NCBI GenBank assembly: GCA_030427935.1
Contig: JAUICI010000001.1
Span: forward strand, 1-64,000
Source: Bacteroidia bacterium
GTDB taxonomy: Bacteria > Bacteroidota > Bacteroidia > Flavobacteriales_D > Crocinitomicaceae
Length of the DNA: 64,000 nucleotides
Direction: 5' to 3'
Both the position numbers and the translations under genes were made by a program. This document shows, one piece after another, positions 16,477 through 25,959 of this stretch; position 1 is the first letter of the stretch; each line of letters starts with the position of its first letter. The notes beneath the pieces were generated by a model that worked only from the letters and a program-made list of their open reading frames with translations, was not told the origin of the DNA and did no database searches.

Positions 16477-17895
16477 ATGAAAAGAACAAAAATAGTTGCA
16501 ACTCTAGGTCCAGCTTCTAGCTCGAAAGAAGTTTTGAAAGGAATGATTGAAGCAGGAGCGAATATTTTCCGCTTGAATTTTTCTCATGGAACCCATGAAG
16601 AGCACCAAAAAGTAATTGATACGATTTTGGAACTCAATAAAGAGTTGAATACACATGTAGGTATTTTAGCAGATCTTCAGGGTCCAAAAATTAGAATTGG
16701 TGAGGTAGAGAATAACGGAGTAGAATTGAAGCCGGGAGATGAGCTCATAATTACAACCAAGGAAGTTGTTGGAACCAAGGAAAAGATTTATTTAAACTAT
16801 GAATCCTTTCCAGAAGATGTGCAGAAAGGGGAAACCATTCTATTGGATGATGGAAAGCTAACGTTCGAAATTTTATCTACAAATAAAAAAGACGAAGTCA
16901 AGTGTAAGGTATTGTATGGTGGAATTCTATCATCTAAAAAGGGCGTAAATCTGCCGAATACCAATATTAGTTTGCCTTGTTTAACAGAAAAAGACCTAAA
17001 GGACCTCAATTTTGCCTTAAAACAAAATGTAGACTGGATTGGATTGTCTTTTGTCCGTTCAGCTAGAGACATCATTGAATTGAAACATCTAGTTGGGAAT
17101 TCAAAAAGCAAGGCTAAGGTAATCGCAAAAATCGAGAAACCTGAGGCCGTTGCGGATATTGATGATATTATCAAGGAAACTGATGCCATCATGGTGGCCA
17201 GAGGAGATTTAGGAGTGGAGATTCCACTAGAAGAAGTGCCTTTGGTACAGAAGATGCTGATTGACAAATCCCTGTTGAATGCCAAACCGATTATTGTGGC
17301 AACTCAAATGATGGAAAGCATGATCAAAAGCAATACGCCGACTAGAGCAGAGGTAAATGATGTTGCCAACGCCGTTTTAGATGGTACGGACGCTGTGATG
17401 CTTTCTGGTGAAACTTCGGTGGGAGATCATCCAGTGAAAGTGATCGAGACCATGTCCAAGATTGTTATGGAGATTGAGAAATCAGAAGGCATTTATCATA
17501 AAGAAGAAATTCCGGAAAAAAATCAGGAACGTTTTATTACGGATTCCATTTGCTTTAATGCGGTAAGATTGAGTCAGCGAGTAGAAGCAAAAGGGATTGT
17601 AACCATGACCCATTCGGGATATACCGCCTATAAAGTTTCTTCTCAAAGACCAAAAGGCAAGATATTTGTATTTACAGGAAATAGAGAGATCTTAACACAG
17701 CTCAATTTGGTATGGGGAGTGATGGGATTTTATTACGATAAAATGGTGAGTACCGATCACACCATTGAGGACATAAAATATTTGTTAAAGAAACAAGGAC
17801 TTTTGGATGCAGGGGATTTAGTGATTAATATTGCATCCATGCCTATTGAGAAAATGGGTAAATCCAATATGTTGAAATTAAGTATGATCGAATAA
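16477..17895 (+). CDS. pyk: Pyruvate kinase
   Basis: Glycolytic enzyme converting phosphoenolpyruvate and ADP to pyruvate and ATP in the cytoplasm. The 472-residue chain starts MKRTKIVATLGPASS. It carries the N-domain RLNFSHGTHEEH, the B-domain insertion (about 70-170), the catalytic Lys/Glu region KVIAKIEKPEA and IMVARGDLGVEIP, ATQMMESMI-TPTRAEVNDVANAV and DAVMLSGETSVGDHP. The C-terminal effector domain is shorter than in enzymes with the extra PEP-utiliser domain. ATG 16477 is preferred to the TTG at 16462 because it matches family N-termini. Confidence 0.96.
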   Translation: MKRTKIVATLGPASSSKEVLKGMIEAGANIFRLNFSHGTHEEHQKVIDTILELNKELNTHVGILADLQGPKIRIGEVENNGVELKPGDELIITTKEVVGTKEKIYLNYESFPEDVQKGETILLDDGKLTFEILSTNKKDEVKCKVLYGGILSSKKGVNLPNTNISLPCLTEKDLKDLNFALKQNVDWIGLSFVRSARDIIELKHLVGNSKSKAKVIAKIEKPEAVADIDDIIKETDAIMVARGDLGVEIPLEEVPLVQKMLIDKSLLNAKPIIVATQMMESMIKSNTPTRAEVNDVANAVLDGTDAVMLSGETSVGDHPVKVIETMSKIVMEIEKSEGIYHKEEIPEKNQERFITDSICFNAVRLSQRVEAKGIVTMTHSGYTAYKVSSQRPKGKIFVFTGNREILTQLNLVWGVMGFYYDKMVSTDHTIEDIKYLLKKQGLLDAGDLVINIASMPIEKMGKSNMLKLSMIE

Positions 17896-17906
17896 AACAA
17901 GGAAAG

Positions 17907-18581
17907 ATGAAAATGATGAAAGGATTGGCTTTAATAGCCCTGTTTATGACAACAAGTGTATTCGGAACTACTCCAGGAAAAGGAGATGATGTTGCGGAGT
18001 TTTTTGTAAAGTTTGATGTAGCCTTCGATTCTGATGATCCACAAATGGAACAAGCGATGCCGTTTCTAGCGGGATCCATGATGAAAGTGATGAAAAACAG
18101 CAAATACACAAAGACTGTTTTTAAAACTGGAACGGTTTCCACAAACACAACAACTATCGATAATAAGACACAAAAAGGTATCGCAGTTACGGAAAGCATG
18201 ATGGGTAATTTCTATACCATGCTGGACAAAGAAGATGACGCGAATCCGGAAGTTGATATCGAAAAAACAAGTGAAACCAAGAAGATCTTAGGCTATACAT
18301 GTACAAAGTATATTGTTAGTGGTGGAGAGAATGAAGGAGAAATCGAGTTGTGGATGACAACAGAATTGAAAGGTGATTTCGCTTCTAAATGGGTACCTAA
18401 ATCGGGTAAGATTGAAGGTTTTCCACTTCAAATGGTTGTAGAAACTGAAAAAATGGCGATTACATTTACAGCAACTGAATACAAAGATGCGGTTCCAAAA
18501 GGAGAAGAATTTACGCTTAAACCACCAAAAGGTTATGATGAAAAATCAGCTGAAGACCTGAAAGGTATGGGAGGCATGTAA
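17907..18581 (+). CDS. Secreted DUF4412-like protein
   Basis: 224-residue exported protein; the N-terminus MKMMKGLALIALFMTTSVFG is a signal peptide. The mature part has a beta-strand pattern with KKILGYTCTKYIVSGGENEGEIELWMT, the hallmark of DUF4412-type proteins (a conserved Gly-Tyr-x-Cys block then a W-x-T strand). Family function is unknown; members are periplasmic. It starts 11 bases after pyk and ends before a terminator, so it is probably the last gene of the pyk transcript. Met-rich ends (MKMM, KGMGGM) are noticeable but of unknown meaning. Confidence 0.65.
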   Translation: MKMMKGLALIALFMTTSVFGTTPGKGDDVAEFFVKFDVAFDSDDPQMEQAMPFLAGSMMKVMKNSKYTKTVFKTGTVSTNTTTIDNKTQKGIAVTESMMGNFYTMLDKEDDANPEVDIEKTSETKKILGYTCTKYIVSGGENEGEIELWMTTELKGDFASKWVPKSGKIEGFPLQMVVETEKMAITFTATEYKDAVPKGEEFTLKPPKGYDEKSAEDLKGMGGM

Positions 18582-18611
18582 TTGTCGAAGGACGATTTTA
18601 GAATCTAGAAT

Positions 18612-18640
18612 GAAGCGAGCTCGATAGGGTTCGCTTTTTT
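18612..18640 (+). terminator. Rho-independent terminator after the acpP-pyk operon
   Basis: AAGCGA and TCGCTT arms separated by a 12-base loop, then a run of T. It closes the plus-strand operon just before the convergent biotin carrier gene. Confidence 0.65.
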
Positions 18641-18657
18641 GTTTTCTAAAAATCGTA

Positions 18658-19137
18658 TTATTTCAATAGAATCAAAGGTTGACCTTTTTCAACGGTATCT
18701 CCTTCGGAAACCAGGATTTCTTTGATTTCAGCATCACCTTCGATCTTGATTCCATTTTCCATTTTCATGGCTTCAAGGATAAGCACAGCATCACCTTTGT
18801 TTACCGTTTGCCCTTCTTCCACCATTACATCGATGATTTTTCCGGGCATTGGGGCTAAAATATCTGTCGCCGCCATTGAATCGGCTGCAACAATACCCAT
18901 CTGATCTAGCTTGTGTTCCAAATCAGTTTTCACTTCAAAATCAATTAGGAAATTATTCACATAGATTTTTTTCAGCCCATCTACATCTTCAACCAATTCC
19001 ACATTATAGTCTTTTCCATTGATTGTCAATCTACTTTCCGTACCAGTTGAAAGATCAATTTCCTGACCATTCACAATTAGTGTATTCTCGTCTTTTCTAT
19101 GAATAGTGAATTCGTTGTTTTGATGTTGGATGTGCAT
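18658..19137 (-). CDS. Biotin/lipoyl-binding carrier protein of an acyl-CoA carboxylase
   Basis: 159-residue protein whose C-terminal half (about 85-159) is a biotinyl domain; the attachment Lys sits in ILEAMKMENGI, and MPGKIIDVMVEEGQTVNKGD is the matching strand. The N-terminal half is the Bacteroidota-type extension seen in the separate carrier subunit of propionyl/methylmalonyl-CoA carboxylases. Its likely carboxyltransferase partner is at 38496-40040, 20 kb away; no biotin carboxylase gene is in this window. The promoter at 19142-19173 leaves only 4 bases before the ATG. Confidence 0.9.
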   Translation of the reverse strand: MHIQHQNNEFTIHRKDENTLIVNGQEIDLSTGTESRLTINGKDYNVELVEDVDGLKKIYVNNFLIDFEVKTDLEHKLDQMGIVAADSMAATDILAPMPGKIIDVMVEEGQTVNKGDAVLILEAMKMENGIKIEGDAEIKEILVSEGDTVEKGQPLILLK

Positions 19138-19141
19138 GGGA

Positions 19142-19173
19142 CAAATTTAAATTTTAAAAAGCCGTTTTATCAA
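19142..19173 (-). promoter_or_regulatory. Promoter of the biotin carrier gene, near-leaderless
   Basis: On the minus strand TTG (19171-19173), 21 bases, then TAAATTTG (19142-19149), then 4 bases, then ATG at 19137. Both boxes and the spacing fit the Bacteroidota consensus, and transcription would begin at about the start codon. Confidence 0.6.
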
Positions 19174-19252
19174 TTAATTTCGCCGTTTAAGGAAAAATCA
19201 AGCTAAAAATAACATCTTTTTCATTTATTTACAGCTTAAATACTTACTGTAT

Positions 19253-21907
19253 ATGAAAAATTATTTGATCATCGGAGGAATTATCGTACTAAGCGCTTGT
19301 GGTGCAAAGAAGAACACAACGACCACTGAGGTTGTTCAACCAGAGATTATTCCAGAGGCCCAAGATGATAAGAGAGAAGTGGTCAGACCCGTTTATAATG
19401 AGTCTGAAAAACGCGAAAACGATATCATCCACACCAAGCTTGAGGTGAGTTTCAATTGGGAGAAACAACAATTGAACGGGAAAGCAACCATCGATGTGAA
19501 ACCCCATTTTTATGCTCAAGACCAATTGGTTTTGGATGCGAAAGGAATGGATATCCACAAAGTGGAATTGGTCGCAGATGAAAAGAAAACTTTGGAACAT
19601 CAATACGATGGGTTTTTCTTGACGATTGATCTGGACAAGACCTACGAAAGAAAAGACACCTTTACCGTTTACATCGAATATACAGCCAAGCCAGAAGAAT
19701 GGGATGAAGGCGGTTCACAAGCCATCATGAGCGATAAAGGATTGTATTTCATTAATCCAAAAGGAGAGGATCCGAATAAAGTAAAGCAAATCTGGACTCA
19801 AGGGGAAACCGAAGCAAGTTCGGTTTGGTTTCCAACTATTGATGCGCCCAACGAGAAAATGACTCAGGAAATTCTCATGACCGTGAAAGAGGAGTACAAG
19901 ACTTTATCCAATGGAAAGCTAATCCTTTCTTCAGAAAACGGTGACGGAACAAGAACCGATGTTTGGAGACAAGATATTCCGCATACGCCTTATCTGACGA
20001 TGATGTTTGTGGGAGATTTTGCTGTTGTCAAAGACACCTTGGTGAAGTCGGATGGCTCTATTTTGGAAGTGGATTATTATGTAGAAAAAGACTGGGAGAA
20101 ATATGCCAAAGACATTTTTGGGGCAACGCCAGAGATGATTAAATTTTTTGGAGAAAGACTGGGATATGAGTATCCGTGGGACAAATATTCTCAAGTGGTT
20201 GTAAGAGATTATGTTTCCGGAGCGATGGAGAATACGACAGCCGTAATTCACGGGGATTTCTTATACCAAACGAAAAGAGATCTTATTGATTCGGATAATG
20301 AGTCGATCATTGCACACGAATTGTTTCACCATTGGTTTGGAGATTTGGTGACTTGTGAATCATGGGCCAACCTGCCATTGAATGAATCTTTCGCCAACTA
20401 TTCGCAATTTCTGTGGGATGAGTACAAGTACGGTGAGAATCATGCAGATTACTATGCAGAAGCGGAGGAAGACGGCTACAAGCAATCTGCTGAATACTCA
20501 GGAATGCACGACATGATTTGGTTTGCTTATGCGGATAAAGAGCAGATGTTTGATGGGCATTCGTATAATAAGGGAGGAAGAATCTTGCACATGCTACGAA
20601 ATCATGTAGGGGATGAAGCTTTCTTTGAGGCTTTGCGAGTTTATTTGAAAGAAAACCAATATCAACCTGCTGAAATTCATCATTTAAGATTGGCATTTGA
20701 GAAAGTGACTGGAGAAGACTTAAATTGGTTTTTCAATCAGTGGTTTTTTGGAAAAGGTCACCCAAAATTAAAGGTAGATTATCAAGTAGATTCAACCGAA
20801 AATGTTTTAAGAGTTGTGGTGGAACAAACTCAGAATTTTGATGAGGTTCCATTGTATAAACTACCTTTTAAAATTGAAGTTTTTAGTGGTTCAGACGCCA
20901 AGGAATATGATGTTGTTGTAGAAGATCAGATTAGTGAGTTTGAATTTCCATTAGCGGGGGAATTACAAAATGTTTTATTTGACAAAGAAAAGATTCTGTT
21001 GGCAGACATCGACGAGGCAAAACCAGCGAAATCTTATTACCATCAGTATTATCATTCTGATGAATATAAATTCAGAAAAGAGGCGATCCAGGAGGCTTCA
21101 AGGTCTAAGTCGGATGAAGCCGTAAAACTTATTTTTGACGCCATGGACGATCCTTTCTGGGGATTAAGATCCTTGGCCATTGTAAAAGGACGTCGTGCAA
21201 AATCTGTAGATTCAGACAAAATGTATGCGGCCTTGATGAAGCGAGTGAAAGAAGACGAGAATTCATCTGTGCGTACCCAGGCATTATCTAAGTTGATCAA
21301 GTATTATAAAAGCAAGCCAGAAGTTGTTTCCTTGATCAAGGAGATCATGGAAAAGGAACAATCCTACGCCGTTTTAGGAAAAGCTTTGAATGGTTTGATT
21401 GAAATCGATCCAAAAGAAGGGATGACAGTAGCTAAGAAAATGGAAAATGAAGAGAGTCAGGATTTGATTATATCTATCTCTTCGATCTATTCGGAATACG
21501 GAAAAGCAGAACAATATCCATTCTATGAAAAAGCCTGGAAAACAGTTGGAGGGTTCAAGAAAATTGGATTGGCGAGCAATTTCACGGCTTATGTGACTAA
21601 ACAAAACAATGATATTGTAGAAAAGTCCTTAACTATTTATGAGGAAATGGCGAATTCCGGAAACATGTACATGAAGGTCTTTTTACCGAATTTGCTGGGA
21701 CAAATCACAAACAAACTAGACAATGAAGCGACTAGCATCAATGCCGAAATTGAACAATTGAGAAAAGACGGCAAAGGAGAAGTGGCCACACAAAAAGAGA
21801 ACGACATTCTGAAAATCGAAACGATTAAGAAAAGAATAAATGAAATTCTAGAATCCGTGAATAAACCGGATAATGTGAAGGTGATTATGAAGACGGAGGA
21901 GGAGTAA
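19253..21907 (+). CDS. M1 family metallopeptidase (aminopeptidase N-like) lipoprotein
   Basis: 884-residue zinc aminopeptidase, exported as a lipoprotein (lipobox LSAC, Cys 16). The M1 core carries the substrate motif GAMEN at residues 323-327 and the zinc site HELFHHW (His 355, His 359) with Glu 378 in NESFAN. A 300-residue helical C-terminal part (from about 590) contains HEAT-like pairs, a common accessory region of M1 enzymes in this phylum. Predicted role: trimming peptides in the periplasm or at the outer membrane. Stands alone; 115 bases separate it from the divergent biotin carrier gene. Confidence 0.93.
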   Translation: MKNYLIIGGIIVLSACGAKKNTTTTEVVQPEIIPEAQDDKREVVRPVYNESEKRENDIIHTKLEVSFNWEKQQLNGKATIDVKPHFYAQDQLVLDAKGMDIHKVELVADEKKTLEHQYDGFFLTIDLDKTYERKDTFTVYIEYTAKPEEWDEGGSQAIMSDKGLYFINPKGEDPNKVKQIWTQGETEASSVWFPTIDAPNEKMTQEILMTVKEEYKTLSNGKLILSSENGDGTRTDVWRQDIPHTPYLTMMFVGDFAVVKDTLVKSDGSILEVDYYVEKDWEKYAKDIFGATPEMIKFFGERLGYEYPWDKYSQVVVRDYVSGAMENTTAVIHGDFLYQTKRDLIDSDNESIIAHELFHHWFGDLVTCESWANLPLNESFANYSQFLWDEYKYGENHADYYAEAEEDGYKQSAEYSGMHDMIWFAYADKEQMFDGHSYNKGGRILHMLRNHVGDEAFFEALRVYLKENQYQPAEIHHLRLAFEKVTGEDLNWFFNQWFFGKGHPKLKVDYQVDSTENVLRVVVEQTQNFDEVPLYKLPFKIEVFSGSDAKEYDVVVEDQISEFEFPLAGELQNVLFDKEKILLADIDEAKPAKSYYHQYYHSDEYKFRKEAIQEASRSKSDEAVKLIFDAMDDPFWGLRSLAIVKGRRAKSVDSDKMYAALMKRVKEDENSSVRTQALSKLIKYYKSKPEVVSLIKEIMEKEQSYAVLGKALNGLIEIDPKEGMTVAKKMENEESQDLIISISSIYSEYGKAEQYPFYEKAWKTVGGFKKIGLASNFTAYVTKQNNDIVEKSLTIYEEMANSGNMYMKVFLPNLLGQITNKLDNEATSINAEIEQLRKDGKGEVATQKENDILKIETIKKRINEILESVNKPDNVKVIMKTEEE

Positions 21908-21968
21908 GACTCAATTAAAAATTAAGAATTAAGAATGAAAAATTAGGGGTTTGTAGGGGCTCCTTTTT

Positions 21969-22511
21969 TTATTGTTTTTTCAGGCTCATATGAGCTACTT
22001 CGTGATAGGAGTCGCCCGTAGGGGTTCCGTAGAATTGATCATTTTCAAGCTCCATTGTTTTGTGTTTTCGGCAGGTTATTTTCCAATCTCCTTGGCTCGT
22101 AATCCCAGGAAAATTAAGATAGTGGTTCTCTTTACTTTCCCAGGTTCCATCTATTATTGCATTCCAATTACTCCAAATACTGTCTCCAACTATATGGTAG
22201 GCTATTCTTGTCTTAATACAAGAGGATTCACCGCTAAAAAGGAATGAGTATTCTTCTACAAAGAATTTAAGGAATTGGATTGTATCATTTGTGTTTAGAT
22301 CAATAACTAAATCATAAATCGTATCATTTACCATCTTTCTATGCCAATATTGATTGGGTGTGGAATTTTGAAAAGGGTATAAATATGCTTCACTTTCAAA
22401 GGATTCAACATTCCATTTTCCTTTTATTTGGGAGTCGGGTAGTTTGGAACATGACCAAATAAACAAAACGAAACCGGAAATAAATGCAATAAAGTTGATT
22501 GGTTTTTTCAT
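21969..22511 (-). CDS. Lipocalin-like lipoprotein (tandem copy 1)
   Basis: 180-residue lipoprotein starting MKKPINFIAFISGF, lipobox IWSC. The mature part begins DSQIKGKWNVESFE: the I-x-G-x-W strand is the usual opening of small lipocalin-like domains in Bacteroidota. Later TWESKENHYLNFPG and TSQGDWKITCRK form further strands. I choose the ATG at 22511, because the frame from 22535 puts eight extra residues before the signal peptide. It is the third gene in a minus-strand row of similar lipoproteins. Ligand unknown. Confidence 0.65.
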   Translation of the reverse strand: MKKPINFIAFISGFVLFIWSCSKLPDSQIKGKWNVESFESEAYLYPFQNSTPNQYWHRKMVNDTIYDLVIDLNTNDTIQFLKFFVEEYSFLFSGESSCIKTRIAYHIVGDSIWSNWNAIIDGTWESKENHYLNFPGITSQGDWKITCRKHKTMELENDQFYGTPTGDSYHEVAHMSLKKQ

Positions 22512-22587
22512 ATTTAAAGATTGACTTTGAAACACATAAGTTATGGAATATCAGATAATTATAAAAAGGAGTGTAATCTTTTTCAAT

Positions 22588-23217
22588 CTATTGACGTTCT
22601 AGAGTTAAGTGTTGTACATAGGTGTGTGACGTAAATGTTCCCGAAAATATATTGGAAGATCCGCCAGTGACTTTTACTTGCATTTCGGAATCGGAAAGCG
22701 TAACAACTTCAAAAATTTCTGAAAACAATATGGCACCATCATTTACTTCGTATTTGTGATATTCTGTCATATCGGCTAAAACCATGTATTCAAATTCTTC
22801 TATTGACTCCCAGTTGAATTGAATCAATCTTCCATCGGTTTGATTTTCTTTATCGAGGAAATCGTAGGTCCCTTTATAGAACATGCTTACTTCATATTGC
22901 TCAAATTCATCTCCAAGATTGTATGCAATATCAAACTCGACCCGACCATCTTCATAAAAACGGTATTCACCTGTTTCGTACACTCGATCAAAAGGGACAG
23001 ATATACTAGTGTCATAAGAGCTAATTGTATACAAAGAGTCTCCATGGAAAATATTTACGGTATAGTAAACACTTTGGGCTGTTTCCGAATAAACTTCGAA
23101 ATTTTCATTAACAGTGACAGAGGACTTAACCGTCCAAGTACCAACGATGGCATCTCGGTCAATTTTTTGACAGGAGAAAAATGCGAGAATAACAAAGGCA
23201 AGAATAATTGGTTTCAT
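22588..23217 (-). CDS. Lipocalin-like lipoprotein (tandem copy 2)
   Basis: 209-residue lipoprotein (MKPIILAFVILAFFSC). The mature start IDRDAIVGTWTVKSSV gives the lipocalin-like I-x-G-T-W strand, and YETGEYRFYEDGRVEFD and FLDKENQTDGRLIQF show repeated short beta strands. The start codon overlaps the stop of the upstream gene by one base (TAATG), so translation is likely coupled. Similar in plan but low in identity to the neighbours on both sides. Envelope-located; function not known. Confidence 0.7.
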   Translation of the reverse strand: MKPIILAFVILAFFSCQKIDRDAIVGTWTVKSSVTVNENFEVYSETAQSVYYTVNIFHGDSLYTISSYDTSISVPFDRVYETGEYRFYEDGRVEFDIAYNLGDEFEQYEVSMFYKGTYDFLDKENQTDGRLIQFNWESIEEFEYMVLADMTEYHKYEVNDGAILFSEIFEVVTLSDSEMQVKVTGGSSNIFSGTFTSHTYVQHLTLERQ

Positions 23218-23864
23218 TAGTTTCTTTTTTTAAAGATTGAAAAAGCTCGGTAATAAGAATTAATGTCTATGTGGTCATTGTGATATAAGATATAATTCGA
23301 TTCAGTTTCAAGCTCTAGTTCATCGCTAGAAAATGAAGTCGGATGCCAGGTGAAGAAAAAACTGTTGTCGGGATAGTGCCTGACATCTTCTGCCCAAGAA
23401 CTATCTGCGGTAAAAAACTCATGTGTTTCGGACTGAAGAATAAAAGCCACTCTTTCATTTTCATTGATCCCATGATGTAAATTTTCACTAATGAAATACC
23501 AATAACCTCTTGTGGTTAATTTTGTTGTATAGACTTGCCCGTTTATTTCGTCGAACCTTTTTATTTGGTTCACTTGTTTGAAACTATGATCTCGGTTAAT
23601 TTCAATATAATTATCCAAGTAGGTATTTGTGTCCCCTTGGGTATAACCTTGTTCATCAGTGAACTCATAAATGCCCGTATTGTTTTCGTACAAATATGAA
23701 AAGATTTCCTGTCCTCCGGAGACAGGGTAAAATTCATTCGTTCTGGATTCGGAATAGTGAAGGTCCCAAGTTCCAACAAGATCGTTTTTTCGAATACCTG
23801 TTTTTTCGCAAGAATAAAATAGTATAGAAACGCAAACCAGCGAAAGGATAAGGATAGGTTTCAT
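23217..23864 (-). CDS. Lipocalin-like lipoprotein (tandem copy 3)
   Basis: 215-residue lipoprotein with lipobox FYSC (Cys 19) followed by NDLVGTWDLHYSESRTNEF, the lipocalin-like opening strand. An acidic, aromatic-rich beta domain follows, with TRGYWYFISENLHHG and FEAT-like strands toward SNYILYHND. It is the promoter-proximal gene of the row that continues to 21969. Families of such proteins expand by tandem duplication in this phylum. Nothing indicates an enzymatic role. Confidence 0.7.
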   Translation of the reverse strand: MKPILILSLVCVSILFYSCEKTGIRKNDLVGTWDLHYSESRTNEFYPVSGGQEIFSYLYENNTGIYEFTDEQGYTQGDTNTYLDNYIEINRDHSFKQVNQIKRFDEINGQVYTTKLTTRGYWYFISENLHHGINENERVAFILQSETHEFFTADSSWAEDVRHYPDNSFFFTWHPTSFSSDELELETESNYILYHNDHIDINSYYRAFSIFKKRN

Positions 23865-23978
23865 AAGGCTTTGTTTTACACAATATTACCCAAATTATCT
23901 ATTCACTAAGTAAAATATAAAACCAAATGACAAAAAAATTGATTCAGCTGTAGAAAAGGCTGAGTTTTCTTGAAAAGC

Positions 23979-24950
23979 TTAAAGTAGGCCCAACTTCCCC
24001 CTTACTCTCCCAAGCACATCATCAGCCGTAACCTTAGCTTTTGCGGCTCCTTCGGCTAAGACTTTATCCAATTCAGAAGGGTTTTCCATGTAGAAATTAA
24101 ACTTTTCTCTTGGTTCAGCGAATTTGTCAAGGATCATGTCTAGAATGGCTTTCTTTGTATGACCATATCCCCATCCTCCATTCACATAATTCTCGCGCAT
24201 TTTAGCGGTTTCTTCGTCGTTTGCTAACAGCTTGTAAATCGCGAAAGCGTTGCAGGTATCCGGATCTTTTGGTTCTTCTAATGGAGTAGAATCCGTTACG
24301 ATGCCGTTCAATTGTTTTTTTAATTGTTTTTCGGGTAAGAACATATTGATGATATTCCCTCTGGATTTACTCATTTTATTTCCATCTGTTCCCGGAACCA
24401 ACTTGGTATCTTCTTGGATTTTGTCTTGCGGAATCACAAAGGTTTCACCCATTTGATTGTGAAAACGGTTAGCTACATCTCTTGTTATTTCCAAATGCTG
24501 CAATTGATCTTTTCCTACAGGAACGAATTCAGCATCATATAGAAGAATATCCGCCGCCATCAACATCGGATAGGTAAATAAGCCCGCATTGACATCAGCC
24601 AATCGATCTGCTTTATCTTTGAAGGAATGCGCGAGAGTTAACCTTTGGTAAGGAAAAAAGCAATTTAAATACCAAGCCAACTGAGTCGTTTCTGGTCGAT
24701 CCGATTGCCGATAAAAAACAGTTTTATCCGTGTCCAATCCAAAAGCCAACCAAGCCGCCGCTGTTGCATAGGTGTTTTGCTTTAAAGTTTCCGCATCCTT
24801 AATTTGCGTAAGCGAATGTAAATCCGCAATAAACAAGTAGGATTCATTCTTAGGATCTTTTGACATTTCGATAGCCGGTATGATTGCGCCTAAGATGTTT
24901 CCAAGATGCGGAATTCCTGTGGATTGGATGCCTGTTAAAATTCTTGCCAT
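23979..24950 (-). CDS. trpS: Tryptophan--tRNA ligase
   Basis: Cytoplasmic class I aminoacyl-tRNA synthetase for tryptophan. The 323 residues open with the HIGH-type motif GIPHLGNILGA (His 15) and carry the KMSKS loop GNKMSKSRGNI near residue 192. LLYDAEFVPVGKDQLQHLEITRD and YPMLMAADILL are further family blocks. Full length, no oddities. Divergent from plsC; the 77-base gap holds promoters for both. Confidence 0.97.
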   Translation of the reverse strand: MARILTGIQSTGIPHLGNILGAIIPAIEMSKDPKNESYLFIADLHSLTQIKDAETLKQNTYATAAAWLAFGLDTDKTVFYRQSDRPETTQLAWYLNCFFPYQRLTLAHSFKDKADRLADVNAGLFTYPMLMAADILLYDAEFVPVGKDQLQHLEITRDVANRFHNQMGETFVIPQDKIQEDTKLVPGTDGNKMSKSRGNIINMFLPEKQLKKQLNGIVTDSTPLEEPKDPDTCNAFAIYKLLANDEETAKMRENYVNGGWGYGHTKKAILDMILDKFAEPREKFNFYMENPSELDKVLAEGAAKAKVTADDVLGRVRGKLGLL

Positions 24951-24965
24951 TTTCCCTTTGTTTTT

Positions 24966-24999
24966 TTGCCAAAAATATAAAATGATGCTTATAAATTTG
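24966..24999 (+). promoter_or_regulatory. Promoter of the plsC-like gene
   Basis: TTG (24966-24968), 23 bases, then TAAATTTG (24992-24999), 28 bases before the GTG start. A TATTTTTG element on the other strand in the same gap probably serves trpS, so the two promoters overlap. Confidence 0.55.
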
Positions 25000-25027
25000 T
25001 AGATTGAACAGATAAAGTCGGCAAAAG

Positions 25028-25771
25028 GTGAAGAAACTCAGACAAGGCCTCTATTTTGCTTATAAAGCATACTTTGCAAGTGTCTTTTTTCTTGTGCTGA
25101 TTATCCATTATCCGATTTTATATTACTTTCTTAATTTTCCAGAGAATCATAAAAGAGGACAGAAGTTCTTCGTTTATCTATCGGATTTAGTCCTAATTCT
25201 GGCGTTTATTTGGCCAAGGAAGAGCGGCAGGCTGGAAAACATCCGGCCTTCAAAACCTTTAATCATTTGTGCTAATCACACTTCCTATGTGGATATTCCC
25301 ATGATTCATACTGTTTTTAGAGATCAACCATTTTTGCTTTTAGGAAAAGCGGAGCTAACCAAATGGCCTTTATTGCGATTATTCTTCAAGCACATGCATA
25401 TTCCTGTTAATCGAGGCAGTAATCGTGAAAGTGTTCGTTCATTGATGCGTGCAAGGGAGGCCCTAAAGGAAGGGTGGAATATTGTGATTTTTCCGGAGGG
25501 AACCATACCAAGAAACGTCCCCAAAATGAAAGGATTTAAGAACGGGGCATTTGAAATGGCCATTAGAGACCGAGTAGATATTCTACCCATTACTTTTCTT
25601 GAAAATTGGAAAAGAATAACGGAACCAGAAAACATGGATACGGAATGTTTACCCGGGACCGCAAGGGTTGTCATTCACGACATCATCAAGATTGATGCTT
25701 ATTCGAAAGAGGATGTAGTCAAATTGAAAAAGAAGGTTTTTGAGACTATTGAAGGACCATTAGTAGAGTAG
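25028..25771 (+). CDS. 1-acyl-sn-glycerol-3-phosphate acyltransferase (PlsC-like)
   Basis: 247-residue membrane-associated acyltransferase of phospholipid synthesis, transferring an acyl chain to lysophosphatidic acid or a similar lysolipid. An N-terminal hydrophobic stretch (about 12-35) anchors it. The catalytic motif NHTSYVD (H-x4-D) is near residues 82-88 and the substrate motif FPEGTIPRN near 154. The start is GTG at 25028; no ATG in frame keeps the N-terminal helix. It is a single gene followed by a REP-like repeat pair. Confidence 0.9.
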   Translation: MKKLRQGLYFAYKAYFASVFFLVLIIHYPILYYFLNFPENHKRGQKFFVYLSDLVLILAFIWPRKSGRLENIRPSKPLIICANHTSYVDIPMIHTVFRDQPFLLLGKAELTKWPLLRLFFKHMHIPVNRGSNRESVRSLMRAREALKEGWNIVIFPEGTIPRNVPKMKGFKNGAFEMAIRDRVDILPITFLENWKRITEPENMDTECLPGTARVVIHDIIKIDAYSKEDVVKLKKKVFETIEGPLVE

Positions 25772-25799
25772 AAATGGGCTTTTGGTTCTGTTTAGCAGG

Positions 25800-25936
25800 C
25801 GAAACCACCCCCAGCCCCTCCTTAGGAAGGAGGGGAGCAAGTCTCTTTTTCATATTATAGTCATTTTAATTATATCAACATAATATTCCTCTCCTTTTCA
25901 AGGAGGGGTGTCCGAGGCACGAGGACGGGGTGGTTA
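25800..25936. repeat. REP-like inverted pair of GC-rich hairpins, copy 1
   Basis: Left arm 25800-25841 reads CGAAACCACCCCC and then a hairpin CCCCTCCTT/AAGGAGGGG. Right arm 25887-25936 is a related hairpin in the opposite direction (CTCTCCTT/AAGGAGGGG) ending GGGGTGGTT. About 45 AT-rich bases separate them. The same design recurs at 40148-40334. This looks like a BIME-type element between plsC and pirin; it may also fold as a terminator for these convergent genes. Confidence 0.8.
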
Positions 25937-25959
25937 TGAAGGCTAACCACGTCTCAACT

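Noticed and set aside
25800-25936. CRISPR array
   Set aside because: Only two opposed hairpins, no regular spacers, no cas genes.
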